Of a stretch of 49,614 bases of DNA, positions 1-8,288 are shown in pieces. The DNA comes from Gp6-AA40 sp050742535 (GTDB lineage Bacteria > Acidobacteriota > Vicinamibacteria > Vicinamibacterales > UBA2999), in contig JBOGIQ010000008.1 of NCBI GenBank assembly GCA_050742535.1, forward strand, positions 1-49,614, given 5' to 3'. Each line of letters begins with the position of its first letter. Within the stretch, counting starts at the first letter, position 1. Below the pieces are notes generated by a model. That model was given only the letters and a program-made list of their open reading frames with translations, did not search any database and had not been told where the DNA came from. Position numbers and translations under genes: made by a program.

Positions 1-1301
1 GCCGTGCGGCGGCGGGCGACTCGCGCGCGCAGGCGGAAGCCGCGGCGGCCGCGGACAAGCTGCGTCAGGCGCAGCGCAGCCTGGAGCGTGGGCAGGCGCA
101 GCGGACGCAGCAGGCAATCGAGGACGCGATACGGAGAGCCGATCAGCTCGCCGGACAGCAGCGCGAGATTGTCGACCAGACACGCAAGCTTCCTCAGGGG
201 GCCGGACGCCAGCAGGCCGCACAGGAGATCACCGAGGACAAGGGCAAGCTGGAGCAGGGGCTGCGCCAGCTCGAGTCCGACATCAGCCGGGCCGCGCGCG
301 ATGCCAGTCGTGAAGAACGCGAAGCGTCACGCCGCCTGTCCGAGGCAGCCGACGAGATCCGCGACAACCAGCTCCCTGATCTGGTGCGTTACGCGGGGCA
401 ACTCATCAGCCGCCTGGGCGGCGGCGCGGAACGACAGATCAACGACGCCGAGCGGCAGATCAGCGAAGGCATCGACGGGGTTCGCGATGCGCTCCAGCAG
501 GCACAGCGTGCGCTCGGTGCGGGTCAGCAGCGTAATGCTCAGGAAGAAAACGCCGATCGCGCGCGGCGTCTGGCGCGGCAGGCCGAGTCGCTGGCGGAGC
601 GCACGCGCGAGGCCGCGCAGCGCGGTCAGCAGGGGCAACAGGGCCGCGACGGCCAGCAGGGCCAGGGCCAACAGGGCCAGGGTCAGCAAGGCCAGGGTCA
701 GCAGGGTCAGGGTCAGCAGGGCCAGGGTCAGCAGGGCCAGGGTCAGCAGGGTCAGGGCCAGCAGGGCCAAGGCCAGCAGGGGCAGGGACAAGGCCAGGGT
801 CAGGGGCAGGGTCAGAATGCCCAGAATGGTCAGCGCGGCGGAGATGGCCGGCTCGGTGAAGGCCTCCGCGACGGCGGCTTCGATGGCGGCGGCATCAACC
901 GCGGCGGCGTCTATAACGGCACCTGGGGCGGCTGGTGGAACGGTGCTCGTCTGAGCGAGGAAGACATCCGCCAGCTGCGCAACGAAGCACGCCAGCTCGA
1001 CGCCGACGCGCGCGAGCAGCTGGGGCGGGCGCGTGGTGTGGACGTCGACCCACGGCAGCTCGAGGAAGTGATGCAGGCGCTGCGGCAGATGCAGGACCCG
1101 CGCGTCTATCAGAACGTCGCCGAGCTCGCCCGGCTGCAGTCGATCGTGGCCGAGGGCCTGAAGAGGTTCGAGTTCGGCCTCCGCCGTAAGGTGGAAGGCG
1201 ATCAGAACGCGCTGGCGCTGTCGGGCGGCGACGAGTCGCCGGAAGCGTACAAGAAGGCCAACGAAGAGTATTTCCGGTCGCTCTCGAAGGGCGCAAAATA
1301 G
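1..1301 (+). CDS. Coiled-coil protein with Gln-Gly repeat, 3' part (DUF4175/TM0086-like?)
   Basis: The reading frame is open from base 3 to the TAG at 1299-1301, so the gene starts upstream of the window. The visible part is about 430 residues. It opens with a very Gln/Glu/Arg/Ala-rich helical stretch that looks like a long coiled coil. A Gly-Gln repeat follows, then a compact C-terminal region with motifs such as LSEEDIRQL and EVMQALRQM. No signal peptide or membrane segment lies in this part. Large acidobacterial membrane proteins of the DUF4175 type have this kind of tail and commonly sit near MoxR/DUF58/DUF4159 genes, which fits the two DUF4159 genes downstream. The family name is therefore an inference from composition and neighbours. 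The coiled coil and repeat are seen directly. Function unknown. Confidence 0.6.
   Translation, partial: RAAAGDSRAQAEAAAAADKLRQAQRSLERGQAQRTQQAIEDAIRRADQLAGQQREIVDQTRKLPQGAGRQQAAQEITEDKGKLEQGLRQLESDISRAARDASREEREASRRLSEAADEIRDNQLPDLVRYAGQLISRLGGGAERQINDAERQISEGIDGVRDALQQAQRALGAGQQRNAQEENADRARRLARQAESLAERTREAAQRGQQGQQGRDGQQGQGQQGQGQQGQGQQGQGQQGQGQQGQGQQGQGQQGQGQQGQGQGQGQGQGQNAQNGQRGGDGRLGEGLRDGGFDGGGINRGGVYNGTWGGWWNGARLSEEDIRQLRNEARQLDADAREQLGRARGVDVDPRQLEEVMQALRQMQDPRVYQNVAELARLQSIVAEGLKRFEFGLRRKVEGDQNALALSGGDESPEAYKKANEEYFRSLSKGAK
650..815 (+). repeat. In-frame low-complexity repeat coding for Gln-Gly
   Basis: About 165 bp built of CAGGGCCAG and GGTCAGCAG variants encode alternating QGQ and QQG tripeptides within the coiled-coil gene. 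Unit order varies (CAGGGC, CAGGGT, CAGCAG), as expected from slippage. It probably forms a flexible linker between the helical part and the C-terminal region. Confidence 0.9.
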
Positions 1302-1312
1302 AGATAGAACGA

Positions 1313-1340
1313 CCAACTCGTTGGGAGTTGGAAGTTGCCC
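1313..1340 (+). repeat. Short heptad tract with hairpin
   Basis: The 7-mers GTTGGGA, GTTGGAA and GTTGCCC follow one another at 1320-1340. CCAACTC at 1313-1319 pairs with GAGTTGG at 1325-1331 (7-bp stem, 5-nt loop). The hairpin begins 11 bases after the preceding stop codon and has no T-run, so it is at best a weak terminator. It resembles the heptad tracts elsewhere in the window. Confidence 0.6.
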
Positions 1341-1350
1341 ATGTGCCAGC

Positions 1351-2181
1351 ATGAAGCTCCGGACCCTCCTGGCCGCCGTGCTCGTCTTCTGCGTGGCCGC
1401 GACAGCCGCGGCGCAGTTCGGACGGGGCGCGTTTGGAGGGTTCGGGCGCGGCGCCCGTCCGAAGTTTCCAACCGCTGACACCTTCGGCCACGGCTTCAAC
1501 TTCTGCCGCGGCATCTTCACCAGCGTGTATTCAGAGGCCGGCGGCTCCGGCTGGTCGACGGATTACCCGGACGCCGAGCTGAACTTCTCGATTCGCCTCT
1601 CCGAGCTGACCAAAACGCGGGTCGCGTTCGACCGCAGCCGCACGCCGGACTTCATCACCGTCCGCCTGACGGACGATGCCCTGTTCCAGTGCCCTCAGCT
1701 CCACATGGAGGACGTCGGCACGATCGAGTTCGACGACGACGAGATCACGGCGCTGCGGGCGTGGTTCCAGAAGGGCGGCTTCCTGTGGGTGGACGACTTC
1801 TGGGGCAGCCAGGCGTGGGCGCAGTGGGAGTCGGAGATCGAGCGCGTGCTGCCGCCCGCCGAGTACCCGATCGTCGACGTGCCGCTCGATCATCCGCTGT
1901 TCCGCTCGCAGTTCATCGTCACCGAATTCCCGCAGATTCCGTCGATCCAGTCGTGGCGGCGCAATCAGGACCTCACCTCGGAACGTGGTGTGGACAGCGA
2001 GGTTCCGGCACACAAGGCGATCTTCGACCGTCACGGCAACGTGATGGTGTTCATGACGCACAACACCGACATCTCCGACGCGTGGGAGCGCGAGGGCGAG
2101 GATCCGCGGTACTTCTACCAGTTCTCGCCCAAGGGATACGCCGTCGGCATCAACGTGATGCTGTACGCGATGACGCACTGA
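1351..2181 (+). CDS. DUF4159 exported protein, copy 1
   Basis: The ATG at 1351 is preferred to the upstream TTG at 1321 because a signal peptide begins exactly there (MKLRTLLAAVLVFCVAA, cleavage near AAAQ). The mature protein of about 260 residues has the DUF4159 layout. YSEAGGSGWSTDYPDAE comes near the N-terminus, FQKGGFLWVDDFWGS lies in the middle, and MVFMTHNTDISDAWE and a C-terminal GINVMLYAMTH follow. The family is thought to have a ThuA/glutamine-amidotransferase-like fold and has no proven enzymatic role. It is followed after only 4 bp by a second DUF4159 gene, so the pair is an operon-linked duplication. In acidobacteria such genes accompany MoxR/DUF58/VWA clusters, which would lie upstream of this window. 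Likely periplasmic. Confidence 0.85.
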   Translation: MKLRTLLAAVLVFCVAATAAAQFGRGAFGGFGRGARPKFPTADTFGHGFNFCRGIFTSVYSEAGGSGWSTDYPDAELNFSIRLSELTKTRVAFDRSRTPDFITVRLTDDALFQCPQLHMEDVGTIEFDDDEITALRAWFQKGGFLWVDDFWGSQAWAQWESEIERVLPPAEYPIVDVPLDHPLFRSQFIVTEFPQIPSIQSWRRNQDLTSERGVDSEVPAHKAIFDRHGNVMVFMTHNTDISDAWEREGEDPRYFYQFSPKGYAVGINVMLYAMTH

Positions 2182-2185
2182 CGCG

Positions 2186-2929
2186 ATGCGTGTAGTGGCG
2201 ACTACGGTCGTAATATGTGCAGTCGCGACCGCCGCCTATACGCAGGGGCGGCGGGTGTCGTCAGGCGTCAGGCAGGTGGCGCCCTACGACAGCCGGGTCG
2301 TCTTCACGCGCATCGCCTACAACGTCGGCTTGGGCGGCTTCGGCATGGGCAGCAACGCGTGGAACCACGATTACCCCGCAGCGGATCGGAACGTCGGCGC
2401 CATCCTCGACTACATCACCCACGCGCGAGTACGGCTCGACGGGACGAACGTGCTCACGCTCGACGACCCGGAGATCTTCCAGAACCCCGTGCTCTATGTC
2501 TGGGAGCCGGGCTTCTGGACGATCCGACCGAGCGAAGCGGAGAACCTGCGGAAGTACCTGCTGAAGGGCGGCTTCGTCATCTTCGACGACTTCGAGGGCC
2601 CCGACCACTGGGACAACATGACCGCGCAGGTGCGACAGGCGGTACCTGACCTCGAGTGGATCAGGATCGACGAACGGCACCCGATCTTCCACTCCTTCTA
2701 CCGCATCGAGAAGCTGGATGTGCCCCACCCGTCGATGGGCGTGATTCCCGCGTATTACGGTCTGTTCGACAACAACGATCCGAATGGCCGCATGATGGCG
2801 CTGGCCAATCACAACAACGACATCGCGGAGTACTGGGAGTGGTCGGCGGAGGGGCTGTACAACCCCGACCCCACGAGCAACGCCTACCGGCTTGGCGTGA
2901 ACTACTTCATCTACGCGCTGACGCACTGA
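2186..2929 (+). CDS. DUF4159 exported protein, copy 2
   Basis: The ATG at 2186 lies 4 bp after the previous stop. The product is 247 residues with a signal peptide (MRVVATTVVICAVATAAYTQ). It shares the architecture of the upstream gene: AYNVGLGGFGMGSNAWNHDYP, then LLKGGFVIFDDFEGPDHW, MMALANHNNDIAEYWEW and the C-terminal end LGVNYFIYALTH. The sequences have diverged clearly, so the duplication is old. No catalytic residues can be named with confidence. Its stop codon lies inside a 9-bp tandem repeat shared with the convergent methyltransferase gene. Confidence 0.85.
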   Translation: MRVVATTVVICAVATAAYTQGRRVSSGVRQVAPYDSRVVFTRIAYNVGLGGFGMGSNAWNHDYPAADRNVGAILDYITHARVRLDGTNVLTLDDPEIFQNPVLYVWEPGFWTIRPSEAENLRKYLLKGGFVIFDDFEGPDHWDNMTAQVRQAVPDLEWIRIDERHPIFHSFYRIEKLDVPHPSMGVIPAYYGLFDNNDPNGRMMALANHNNDIAEYWEWSAEGLYNPDPTSNAYRLGVNYFIYALTH

Positions 2930-2952
2930 ACCTACTGAACCTACTGAACCTA
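2925..2952 (+). repeat. Nonad tandem tract CTACTGAAC between convergent stops
   Basis: ACTGAAC (2925-2931), then CTACTGAAC at 2932-2940 and 2941-2949, then CTA (2950-2952). The first unit supplies the TGA stop of the DUF4159 gene. The last CTA is the TAG stop of the minus-strand methyltransferase, so the repeat fills the junction exactly. Confidence 0.85.
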
Positions 2953-3528
2953 ATCCCCCACCACCACCCGCCACTGCTTGCTCGACCACTTCTGCGCGCC
3001 GGGAAGCAGTGCCTGCACCGTGCTGACGACCTCGGGCCACTTCTCCTCGTTGTAGTCGTCGCCGGACAGCCACCCGCCGGGCCGCACTTTCGGCAGCCAT
3101 GCGGCGATGTCGGCGCGCAGGTGCTCGGTGTCATGGCGCGCGTCCAAGTGCACCCAGTCGATCGAGCGATCCGCGAACAGCCCGGCGGCCGTCACCGAGT
3201 CGGCGACGATCAGCGAGATCGCGTCGGCGAAGCCGCATTCGATGATGTTGCGATGCAGCGTGCCGGCGAACGTGCCGCCACCGTCCGCGACCGCGCCGCC
3301 GTGGAAGTCCTTCTGTTTCCACCCCTCCGGACCGCTGCCGCGGCAGGTATCGACGCCGACGATCGAGAAGCGCTTGCCGCTCTGCTGCACGACCTCACCC
3401 AGCGAGCAGATGCTCTTGCCGAGAAAGGTGCCGACCTCGACGAACCGGCTGCCCTCCGCGAAGTGCTGCACGGCTTCTTCCTGTCCCGACCGCCAGCGAA
3501 ACCAGCCGTGGATGTCCGTCCAATGCAC
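2950..3528 (-). CDS. Class I SAM-dependent methyltransferase (Methyltransf_24 type)
   Basis: The 192-residue product has a SAM-binding motif I (RFVEVGTFLGKS). It also has a late acidic motif (WVHLDARHDTEHL) and the LRPGG-type block VRPGGWLSGDDYNEE that is usual in small Methyltransf_24 proteins. The substrate is not evident. The frame is open further upstream, but that part overlaps the nucleotidase gene and has no protein-like sequence. I therefore use the GTG at 3528, preceded by AGGA. It is the last gene of a probable CotH-nucleotidase-methyltransferase operon, separated from the nucleotidase by a 43-bp heptad repeat. Confidence 0.75.
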   Translation of the reverse strand: MHWTDIHGWFRWRSGQEEAVQHFAEGSRFVEVGTFLGKSICSLGEVVQQSGKRFSIVGVDTCRGSGPEGWKQKDFHGGAVADGGGTFAGTLHRNIIECGFADAISLIVADSVTAAGLFADRSIDWVHLDARHDTEHLRADIAAWLPKVRPGGWLSGDDYNEEKWPEVVSTVQALLPGAQKWSSKQWRVVVGD

Positions 3529-3531
3529 CCT

Positions 3532-3573
3532 GGGTCCTAAAGCCTGGGCCCTGCGGCCTGAGCCCTGATCCCT
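3532..3573 (-). repeat. Heptad tandem tract (NNNNCCT units)
   Basis: Six consecutive 7-mers read on the + strand: GGGTCCT, AAAGCCT, GGGCCCT, GCGGCCT, GAGCCCT, GATCCCT. The tract runs from the upstream gene's stop codon (3572-3574) to a few bases before the GTG start of the methyltransferase, so it fills the intergenic space. Confidence 0.8.
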
Positions 3574-5320
3574 ATTTTCCACACACCACCGGCGCTTTCC
3601 CCGGCAGCGTCCAGCGCGGATTCGCCGCGTCGACGAGCTGCTCTTCACGGAGTGTCCCGCCGCGCTTGCGGAGCGTCTCGACGACCACGTCGCGGACGAG
3701 GCCGATATCGCGCTCGATGGTGAAGCCTTCCTTCGGCGTGACCGGGGCGAAGATGGCGTCGCCGCCCGTGGCGAGGAAGTCGCTGGTGGCAATCAGCAGA
3801 CGTTCGGTGTCGGCGATTGGCGCGCCGTTCGGCCGCAGCATCCCCACATTGACCGTCCCCCGCTCGCAGGTGACGCGCGCGTGCACCCCCGAGATGCCGA
3901 CCAGTGCCGCGTTCCGCGCGATCTGGTTGGTCAGGACTTTGCGCAGTTCGCCTCCGGTGAGGTGGAAGGTGACGAGGCGATTGTCGAACGGCATCACCTC
4001 GAACACTCCGCCGTAGGTCAGCGGACCGGCCGGCAGGTCCGCACGCAGACCTCCGGACGTGTTGTTGATCGCCACGTCGGCGCCGGGGGCGCCGGCGCGA
4101 TAGGCGTCTGCGAAGAGGTTGCCGAGGGGGGAGTCGCTGCTGCCCGTACGGCGGATTGGTGCCGGCAGCAGGACGCCGAGCGGCATCTTCTTCTGCGACT
4201 CCGCTGCCTGAACCGCTGGCGCGATGCGTCTGGCCACCGCCTGATCCGCAACGACGGGTGCGCCCTCGTACTCCGCCCGAATGCGGCCGCTGCTCGCGCC
4301 TTCGGGGTCGCAGCGCAAAGTGCCCGGATCGACGCGCGCGCACAGATCGCGCGGCGCGAAGATGCGGTGTTCGACGATCCGCCGCGTCGTCCGATCGACG
4401 ACGAGATCGATACGGCCGAACGCCCGGCCGCCCATATACGCCTCGCTGACGGCGATGCCGGCCACTTCGTGGGCCATGCCGGAGTGGGCGTGGCCGGCAA
4501 CGATGGCGTCCACCAGCCCGCGCGGAAGTGCCGCGGCCACCTGCATGATTTCTTCGGCCGGCTCGCAGGAGCTCAGGTCAGTCGGCGACGTGAACGCCGT
4601 GCAGCGCCCGCCGGCGTGGGAGGTGACGAGAACGACCGAGGCGCCATCCGCCCGCAGCCGCCTGGCTTCGGCGGCAATCGTCTCCGCCAGGGGTGCCACG
4701 CGCAGGCCGCCGACGTTGGCGGCAATCGTCACGGACAGGGCCCGGGCGGTCATCACACCAATGACGCCGACGCGAAGCCCGGCCGCGGCAATCGTTGTGG
4801 AGGGCCTGATGTTCGGCCAGTTTACCGGCTGGCCGGTGGCTTCGTCGATCAGGTTGGCCGCCAGAAACGGGAACGAAGCCTGTGCCGCGCGCGCTTTCAA
4901 CGCACCGCGCGGGTCGTCGTCCGGCGCCTGCGGTGTCGCCGGTGGTCCCACCGGTCCGAAGTCGAAGTCGTGGTTGCCGACCGCCGCCGCCGTGTAGCGA
5001 AGCGTGTTGTAGGCGTCGATGACCGCTGCGCCCTCGTTGAGGTTCGACTCCAGCGTCCCCTGAAACATATCGCCGGCGTCGAGGAGCACCACGGCGCCGC
5101 CGTCGCGCGCCCGGGCGGCACGCAGGTTGGCGACATAACCGCCGAGCAGCGCGAGGCCGCCGCGGTCGCCGCGCTGCAGGATGCCGCCGTGGAGGTCGTT
5201 CGTGCCGACGATGGAGAGGGTGATCGTCGGCGCGGCCGGCGCGACAGCCGGACGCGATCCCGTTTCCGCGCAGGCCAGCGCCCACACGGCAAGTACGGCG
5301 ATGAGGCCCTGCCGCGGCAT
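3572..5320 (-). CDS. 5'-nucleotidase / metallophosphatase lipoprotein (UshA-like)
   Basis: The product has 582 residues. The N-terminus is a lipoprotein signal with the lipobox Cys at residue 17 (VWALAC), so it is probably membrane-anchored in the periplasm. The calcineurin-like metallophosphatase domain carries NDLHG (41-45), DAGDMFQGT (81-89) and GNHDFDFG (115-122), which hold the metal ligands. The C-terminal 5'-nucleotidase domain shows SPLGNLFADAYR, NNTSGGLRADL and FEVMPFDNRLVTF. Such enzymes hydrolyse extracellular nucleotides or UDP-sugars to release phosphate and nucleosides; the exact substrate is unknown. It starts 15 bp after the stop of the CotH-like gene, so the two are likely co-transcribed. 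Confidence 0.9.
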   Translation of the reverse strand: MPRQGLIAVLAVWALACAETGSRPAVAPAAPTITLSIVGTNDLHGGILQRGDRGGLALLGGYVANLRAARARDGGAVVLLDAGDMFQGTLESNLNEGAAVIDAYNTLRYTAAAVGNHDFDFGPVGPPATPQAPDDDPRGALKARAAQASFPFLAANLIDEATGQPVNWPNIRPSTTIAAAGLRVGVIGVMTARALSVTIAANVGGLRVAPLAETIAAEARRLRADGASVVLVTSHAGGRCTAFTSPTDLSSCEPAEEIMQVAAALPRGLVDAIVAGHAHSGMAHEVAGIAVSEAYMGGRAFGRIDLVVDRTTRRIVEHRIFAPRDLCARVDPGTLRCDPEGASSGRIRAEYEGAPVVADQAVARRIAPAVQAAESQKKMPLGVLLPAPIRRTGSSDSPLGNLFADAYRAGAPGADVAINNTSGGLRADLPAGPLTYGGVFEVMPFDNRLVTFHLTGGELRKVLTNQIARNAALVGISGVHARVTCERGTVNVGMLRPNGAPIADTERLLIATSDFLATGGDAIFAPVTPKEGFTIERDIGLVRDVVVETLRKRGGTLREEQLVDAANPRWTLPGKAPVVCGK

Positions 5321-5335
5321 CGTTAGGACTGTAAC

Positions 5336-6997
5336 TTACCTCGCGGTCTTCAACAGATACGCGCGCCGTCGGTCGGCGAAACTCTTCAGGCTGTCGTCGC
5401 CGCGATCGACGCCTGCCGTGAACTGCGCGGTGGTGTACAGCTTGCGCGTGTCAGCCTTCACGTCCGCCGCGATGACCGCCTGGTAGCGCTGCACCAGCGG
5501 CTGCAGCGTGCGCCAGTCGAGCCACTTGTCCGCGATCTCCCGCACGTAGCCGAGATATCGCGCGCGCAGCGCCGGAACGGCGAGCAGCTTCGAGCGCAGC
5601 GGCTTGCTCGTGTCGTCGAGACCGACGAGCGGGTCGAGCTCTGCGGAGGCCCGTCCGAACATCATTGGCAACTGGAATCCGGGCGGCAGCTGAATCCCCG
5701 GAGGCAGCTGGAACGGTGCTGGTCCCGGCGGGCCGCCAGGGCCGCGGCCCCGGCCTCCTGGGCCTCCCGCGCCACCCTCTTCTTCGAACGCCTCGTTCAT
5801 GTCGTGCGGCAGCACGTGCACGCGGCCCTGCTCGTCGAGATAGATGTTGTAGTCGCTTGCCCGTGTCCAGTAGCCGTCGGTATTGACCAGGGCGTTTTCG
5901 ATGGCGAGGAACCTGAGCGCGCCGTCGATGTTGAGCAGCGGAGCCAGCTCAGCCTCGAGGCGATCGGCCGGCGTTTCGTTGAGGACCTTGAACATGCGAA
6001 TCAGCTGGCGCCACGTTCGTTCGTCGTCGCGCGAGCGGATGTCGTAGATGCGCCGATAGGCGTTGATGTCCTCTCCGAGGTACGCCATGCCGCCGCGCCC
6101 GATCGGGCTGCCCGGCACCTTCCAGCGCGCACCACGTGTGGACTTGAATCGATCGCGCACGAAATCGGAATTGAACTGTTCGACGTTGACATACACGCCC
6201 CAGCTCTCGCCGTTGATGACGACGCGCACGTAGTTTGCCTTCGCGGTCGGGATATAGGCGCGCGCGATCTCGCCGTAGAGGAGCGCGCGTGTGAACGTCG
6301 GATCGCTGTTGGCGTTCAGGAGATTCAGCGTCCGGAAGCCGAGGAGCCGCTGTTCGTCGTCCGCGAAGTCGATCGAGACGTTGAGCGAACGCTTCGAGCC
6401 CTCCGGCACGAAGGCGAAGGACGACATGCCGCGGAAACGGACGCCGACGTCTCGATAGGCGCGTCCGTCGACGGTCAGCTGCGCCGGCACGTCAACGTCC
6501 GTGTTGTAGAAGTCCGACAGCTCCTTCTCCCAGTCGGCGTTTTCGAACTGCAGGAACAGCGTTCGCAGCACGCCCGTGTCGTAGAGCGGCTCGTCACGGA
6601 ACGTGCGAACGGAATCGGGGGCGAAGCGCTGGCCCGGTGACGAGGGCGCGAGGCCGCGGCCGCCGAAGGGAGGCATACCCGGAGGCGCGCCGGCAGCTCC
6701 GGGCGCGGCTCCCGGAGGCCCGCCGAACCGCCCCATCACCGCCGCCAGCCCGAACGGCGGCTGTTTGGCGATCCATTCGCGGGCAGCCTGGCGCTCAGCG
6801 CGATCGAGACGGCCGTTTTTCGAGGCGTCGAACTGGGCGAGGATCGGGCGTTCCTGGAATATCGCATCCAGGTCGAGCGTAAAGTTCGGGGCGCCGGGGC
6901 CGCCGGGCGGATTCTGCGCGTGGGGAACGGCAGCAAACAGCATCAGCAGGCCGAGCAGTGTTGCCGCCGCAGGCACACTACGGTCGAGCATGCGCAT
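5336..6997 (-). CDS. CotH-family kinase-like exported protein
   Basis: I start at the ATG at 6997, where a signal peptide begins (MRMLDRSVPAAATLLGLLML), rather than at the far upstream frame opening. That gives 553 residues. An EF-hand-like loop DASKNGRLDRAE follows the signal. The CotH region includes VGVRFRGMSSF, LNLLNANSDPTF, ANYVRVVINGESWGVYVNVEQ and ALVNTDGYWTRASDYNIYL. It then reaches HVLPHDMNEAFEE, where the D and N match the catalytic/metal region of CotH kinases. A Gly/Pro-rich insert follows that motif. In Bacillus, CotH phosphorylates spore-coat proteins; in Gram-negatives the role is unknown. It is the first gene of the three-gene minus-strand operon. Confidence 0.85.
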   Translation of the reverse strand: MRMLDRSVPAAATLLGLLMLFAAVPHAQNPPGGPGAPNFTLDLDAIFQERPILAQFDASKNGRLDRAERQAAREWIAKQPPFGLAAVMGRFGGPPGAAPGAAGAPPGMPPFGGRGLAPSSPGQRFAPDSVRTFRDEPLYDTGVLRTLFLQFENADWEKELSDFYNTDVDVPAQLTVDGRAYRDVGVRFRGMSSFAFVPEGSKRSLNVSIDFADDEQRLLGFRTLNLLNANSDPTFTRALLYGEIARAYIPTAKANYVRVVINGESWGVYVNVEQFNSDFVRDRFKSTRGARWKVPGSPIGRGGMAYLGEDINAYRRIYDIRSRDDERTWRQLIRMFKVLNETPADRLEAELAPLLNIDGALRFLAIENALVNTDGYWTRASDYNIYLDEQGRVHVLPHDMNEAFEEEGGAGGPGGRGRGPGGPPGPAPFQLPPGIQLPPGFQLPMMFGRASAELDPLVGLDDTSKPLRSKLLAVPALRARYLGYVREIADKWLDWRTLQPLVQRYQAVIAADVKADTRKLYTTAQFTAGVDRGDDSLKSFADRRRAYLLKTAR

Positions 6998-7042
6998 GTG
7001 CCCGAGCTTAGCATCTTGTGCGTAGAATGACGCGCTGACGGT

Positions 7043-7654
7043 ATGGGAAAGAAAGATGCTCGCGTCGACGCGTATATCGCGAAATCGCCCGATTTCGCCA
7101 GGCCGATTCTGACGTATCTCCGCGCCATCGTTCATGAGGGTTGTCCCGATCTGACCGAGACGATGAAGTGGAGCACCCCCACGTTCGACCATCACGGAAT
7201 CCTGTGCAGCATGGCTGCGTTCAAGCAGCACTGCGTATTCGGGTTCTGGAAGGCGCCGCTGCTGACGCTCGACGGCAAACCGCTCGTCAAGAAGATGGAG
7301 TCCGGCGCCGGTCAGTTCGGAAAGCTCACAACCATCGAGGATCTTCCCCCACGGTCGAAGCTGCTGAAGCTCGTGAAGGATGCCACCCAGCTCAACGAGT
7401 CCGGCGTCGCAGTGGAACGGGCGCCTCGTGCGGCTGCCAGGCCTGTGGAGGTGCCGGGTGATCTGACGCGTGCGCTGCGCGCCAACGCGAAAGCTCGAGC
7501 TGCATTTGCCGCGTTTTCACCCAGTCACAAGCGTGAATATGTCGAGTGGATTGTCGAGGCCAAAACGGCTGAGACGCGGCAGCGGCGGCTCGACACCGCA
7601 CTGGAGTGGATGAGCGAGGGAAAGCCAAGGAACTGGAAGTACATGCGTAAGTAG
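7043..7654 (+). CDS. YdeI/OmpD-associated family protein (DUF1801)
   Basis: The 203-residue cytoplasmic-looking protein starts at the ATG at 7043. The N-terminal half has the DUF1801 signature (ARVDAYIAKSPDFARPILTYLR, then ETMKWSTPTFDHHG and CVFGFWK). The C-terminal third has the bacteriocin-protection/YdeI pattern AFAAFSPSHKREYVEWI with TAETRQRRL. The family is widespread and its function is not settled. It lies alone on the plus strand, divergent from the CotH operon with 45 bp between the two starts. Confidence 0.85.
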   Translation: MGKKDARVDAYIAKSPDFARPILTYLRAIVHEGCPDLTETMKWSTPTFDHHGILCSMAAFKQHCVFGFWKAPLLTLDGKPLVKKMESGAGQFGKLTTIEDLPPRSKLLKLVKDATQLNESGVAVERAPRAAARPVEVPGDLTRALRANAKARAAFAAFSPSHKREYVEWIVEAKTAETRQRRLDTALEWMSEGKPRNWKYMRK

Positions 7655-7658
7655 GCAC

Positions 7659-7714
7659 AGAGCATGCTCTTTGATCATTGGGCTACGTGAGTTCGAGGAA
7701 CTCATCAGGAGGAG
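7659..7714 (+). promoter_or_regulatory. Palindrome, hairpin and strong ribosome-binding site before the BON gene
   Basis: A perfect 12-bp palindrome AGAGCATGCTCT lies at 7659-7670. A perfect inverted repeat TGAGTTC-GAG-GAACTCA lies at 7688-7704. A strong Shine-Dalgarno sequence (AGGAGGAG) follows it before the ATG at 7722. The hairpin ends a few bases before the ribosome-binding site, so it could act as an operator or modulate translation. Neither function is proven. Confidence 0.45.
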
Positions 7715-7721
7715 TCTTGCG

Positions 7722-8204
7722 ATGAGAGCATTCTTAGGAGCCGTTTCGGCCGTTGTGCTGGCGTTTACGGTCGCGTGCAGTCAGACGGATGCGGGCATTA
7801 CGACCGCGGTGAAGTCGAAGCTGGCCGCGGACGACACGGTCAAGGCGTACAAAGTAGACGTCGACACGGCGAACAAGGTGGTGACGCTCAGCGGCGAGGT
7901 CGACACCGAGGCGCAGCGCGCGCACGCGGTGATGATCGCGCGCAATACCGACGGCGTGGCCGACGTGATCGATCAGCTTCGCGTCAATCCGACCGCGGCG
8001 ACTTCAGGCGTCGACATCGATGCCGACGTCGACGTCGATGTTGACAACAAGCTGGAAGCCGACGTGAAGCGAGGCGCCGAGGCGACGGCCGACGCGGCCA
8101 AGCGCGGCGCGCAGAAGACCAAGGAAGGCGCGAAGAAGGCCGGCGAAGAGATCAAGGATGTCTTCACGGACGACGACCGCGATTCCGACAAGGACGGCAA
8201 GTAA
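7722..8204 (+). CDS. BON-domain lipoprotein
   Basis: I use the ATG at 7722 because of the Shine-Dalgarno sequence just upstream and because a lipoprotein signal begins there (MRAFLGAVSAVVLAFTVAC). The 160-residue product has one BON domain: ITTAVKSKLAADDTVKA, VDVDTANKVVTLSGEVDT and a GVADVIDQLRVNP ending, as in OsmY-like proteins. An Asp/Val-rich stretch and a Lys/Ala/Glu-rich tail follow. BON proteins bind phospholipid surfaces and help with envelope stress. Probably lipid-anchored and periplasmic. Confidence 0.85.
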   Translation: MRAFLGAVSAVVLAFTVACSQTDAGITTAVKSKLAADDTVKAYKVDVDTANKVVTLSGEVDTEAQRAHAVMIARNTDGVADVIDQLRVNPTAATSGVDIDADVDVDVDNKLEADVKRGAEATADAAKRGAQKTKEGAKKAGEEIKDVFTDDDRDSDKDGK

Positions 8205-8275
8205 CTGGTTCGTGGTTGGTAGTTAGTGGTTAGTGGTTGGTGGCTGGTGGTTCGATTGAACCACCGGCCACCGGC
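8205..8275 (+). repeat. Heptad tandem tract (GTGGTTR) ending in a hairpin
   Basis: Seven 7-mers start directly after the BON stop codon: CTGGTTC, GTGGTTG, GTAGTTA, GTGGTTA, GTGGTTG, GTGGCTG, GTGGTTC (8205-8253). The last two form the left arm of a hairpin: 8239-8253 pairs with 8258-8272 (14 of 15 positions) around GATT. It may work as a terminator-like barrier, but no T-run follows. Confidence 0.8.
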
Positions 8276-8288
8276 TACAATTCCAGAC

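Noticed and set aside
327..1520. A 397-residue minus-strand frame rich in Leu/Thr
   Set aside because: It is the complement of the Gln-Gly repeat, which makes a fake hydrophobic stretch; no signal or domain.
3881..5326. A 481-residue plus-strand frame
   Set aside because: Antisense to the 5'-nucleotidase gene, with no recognisable motif.
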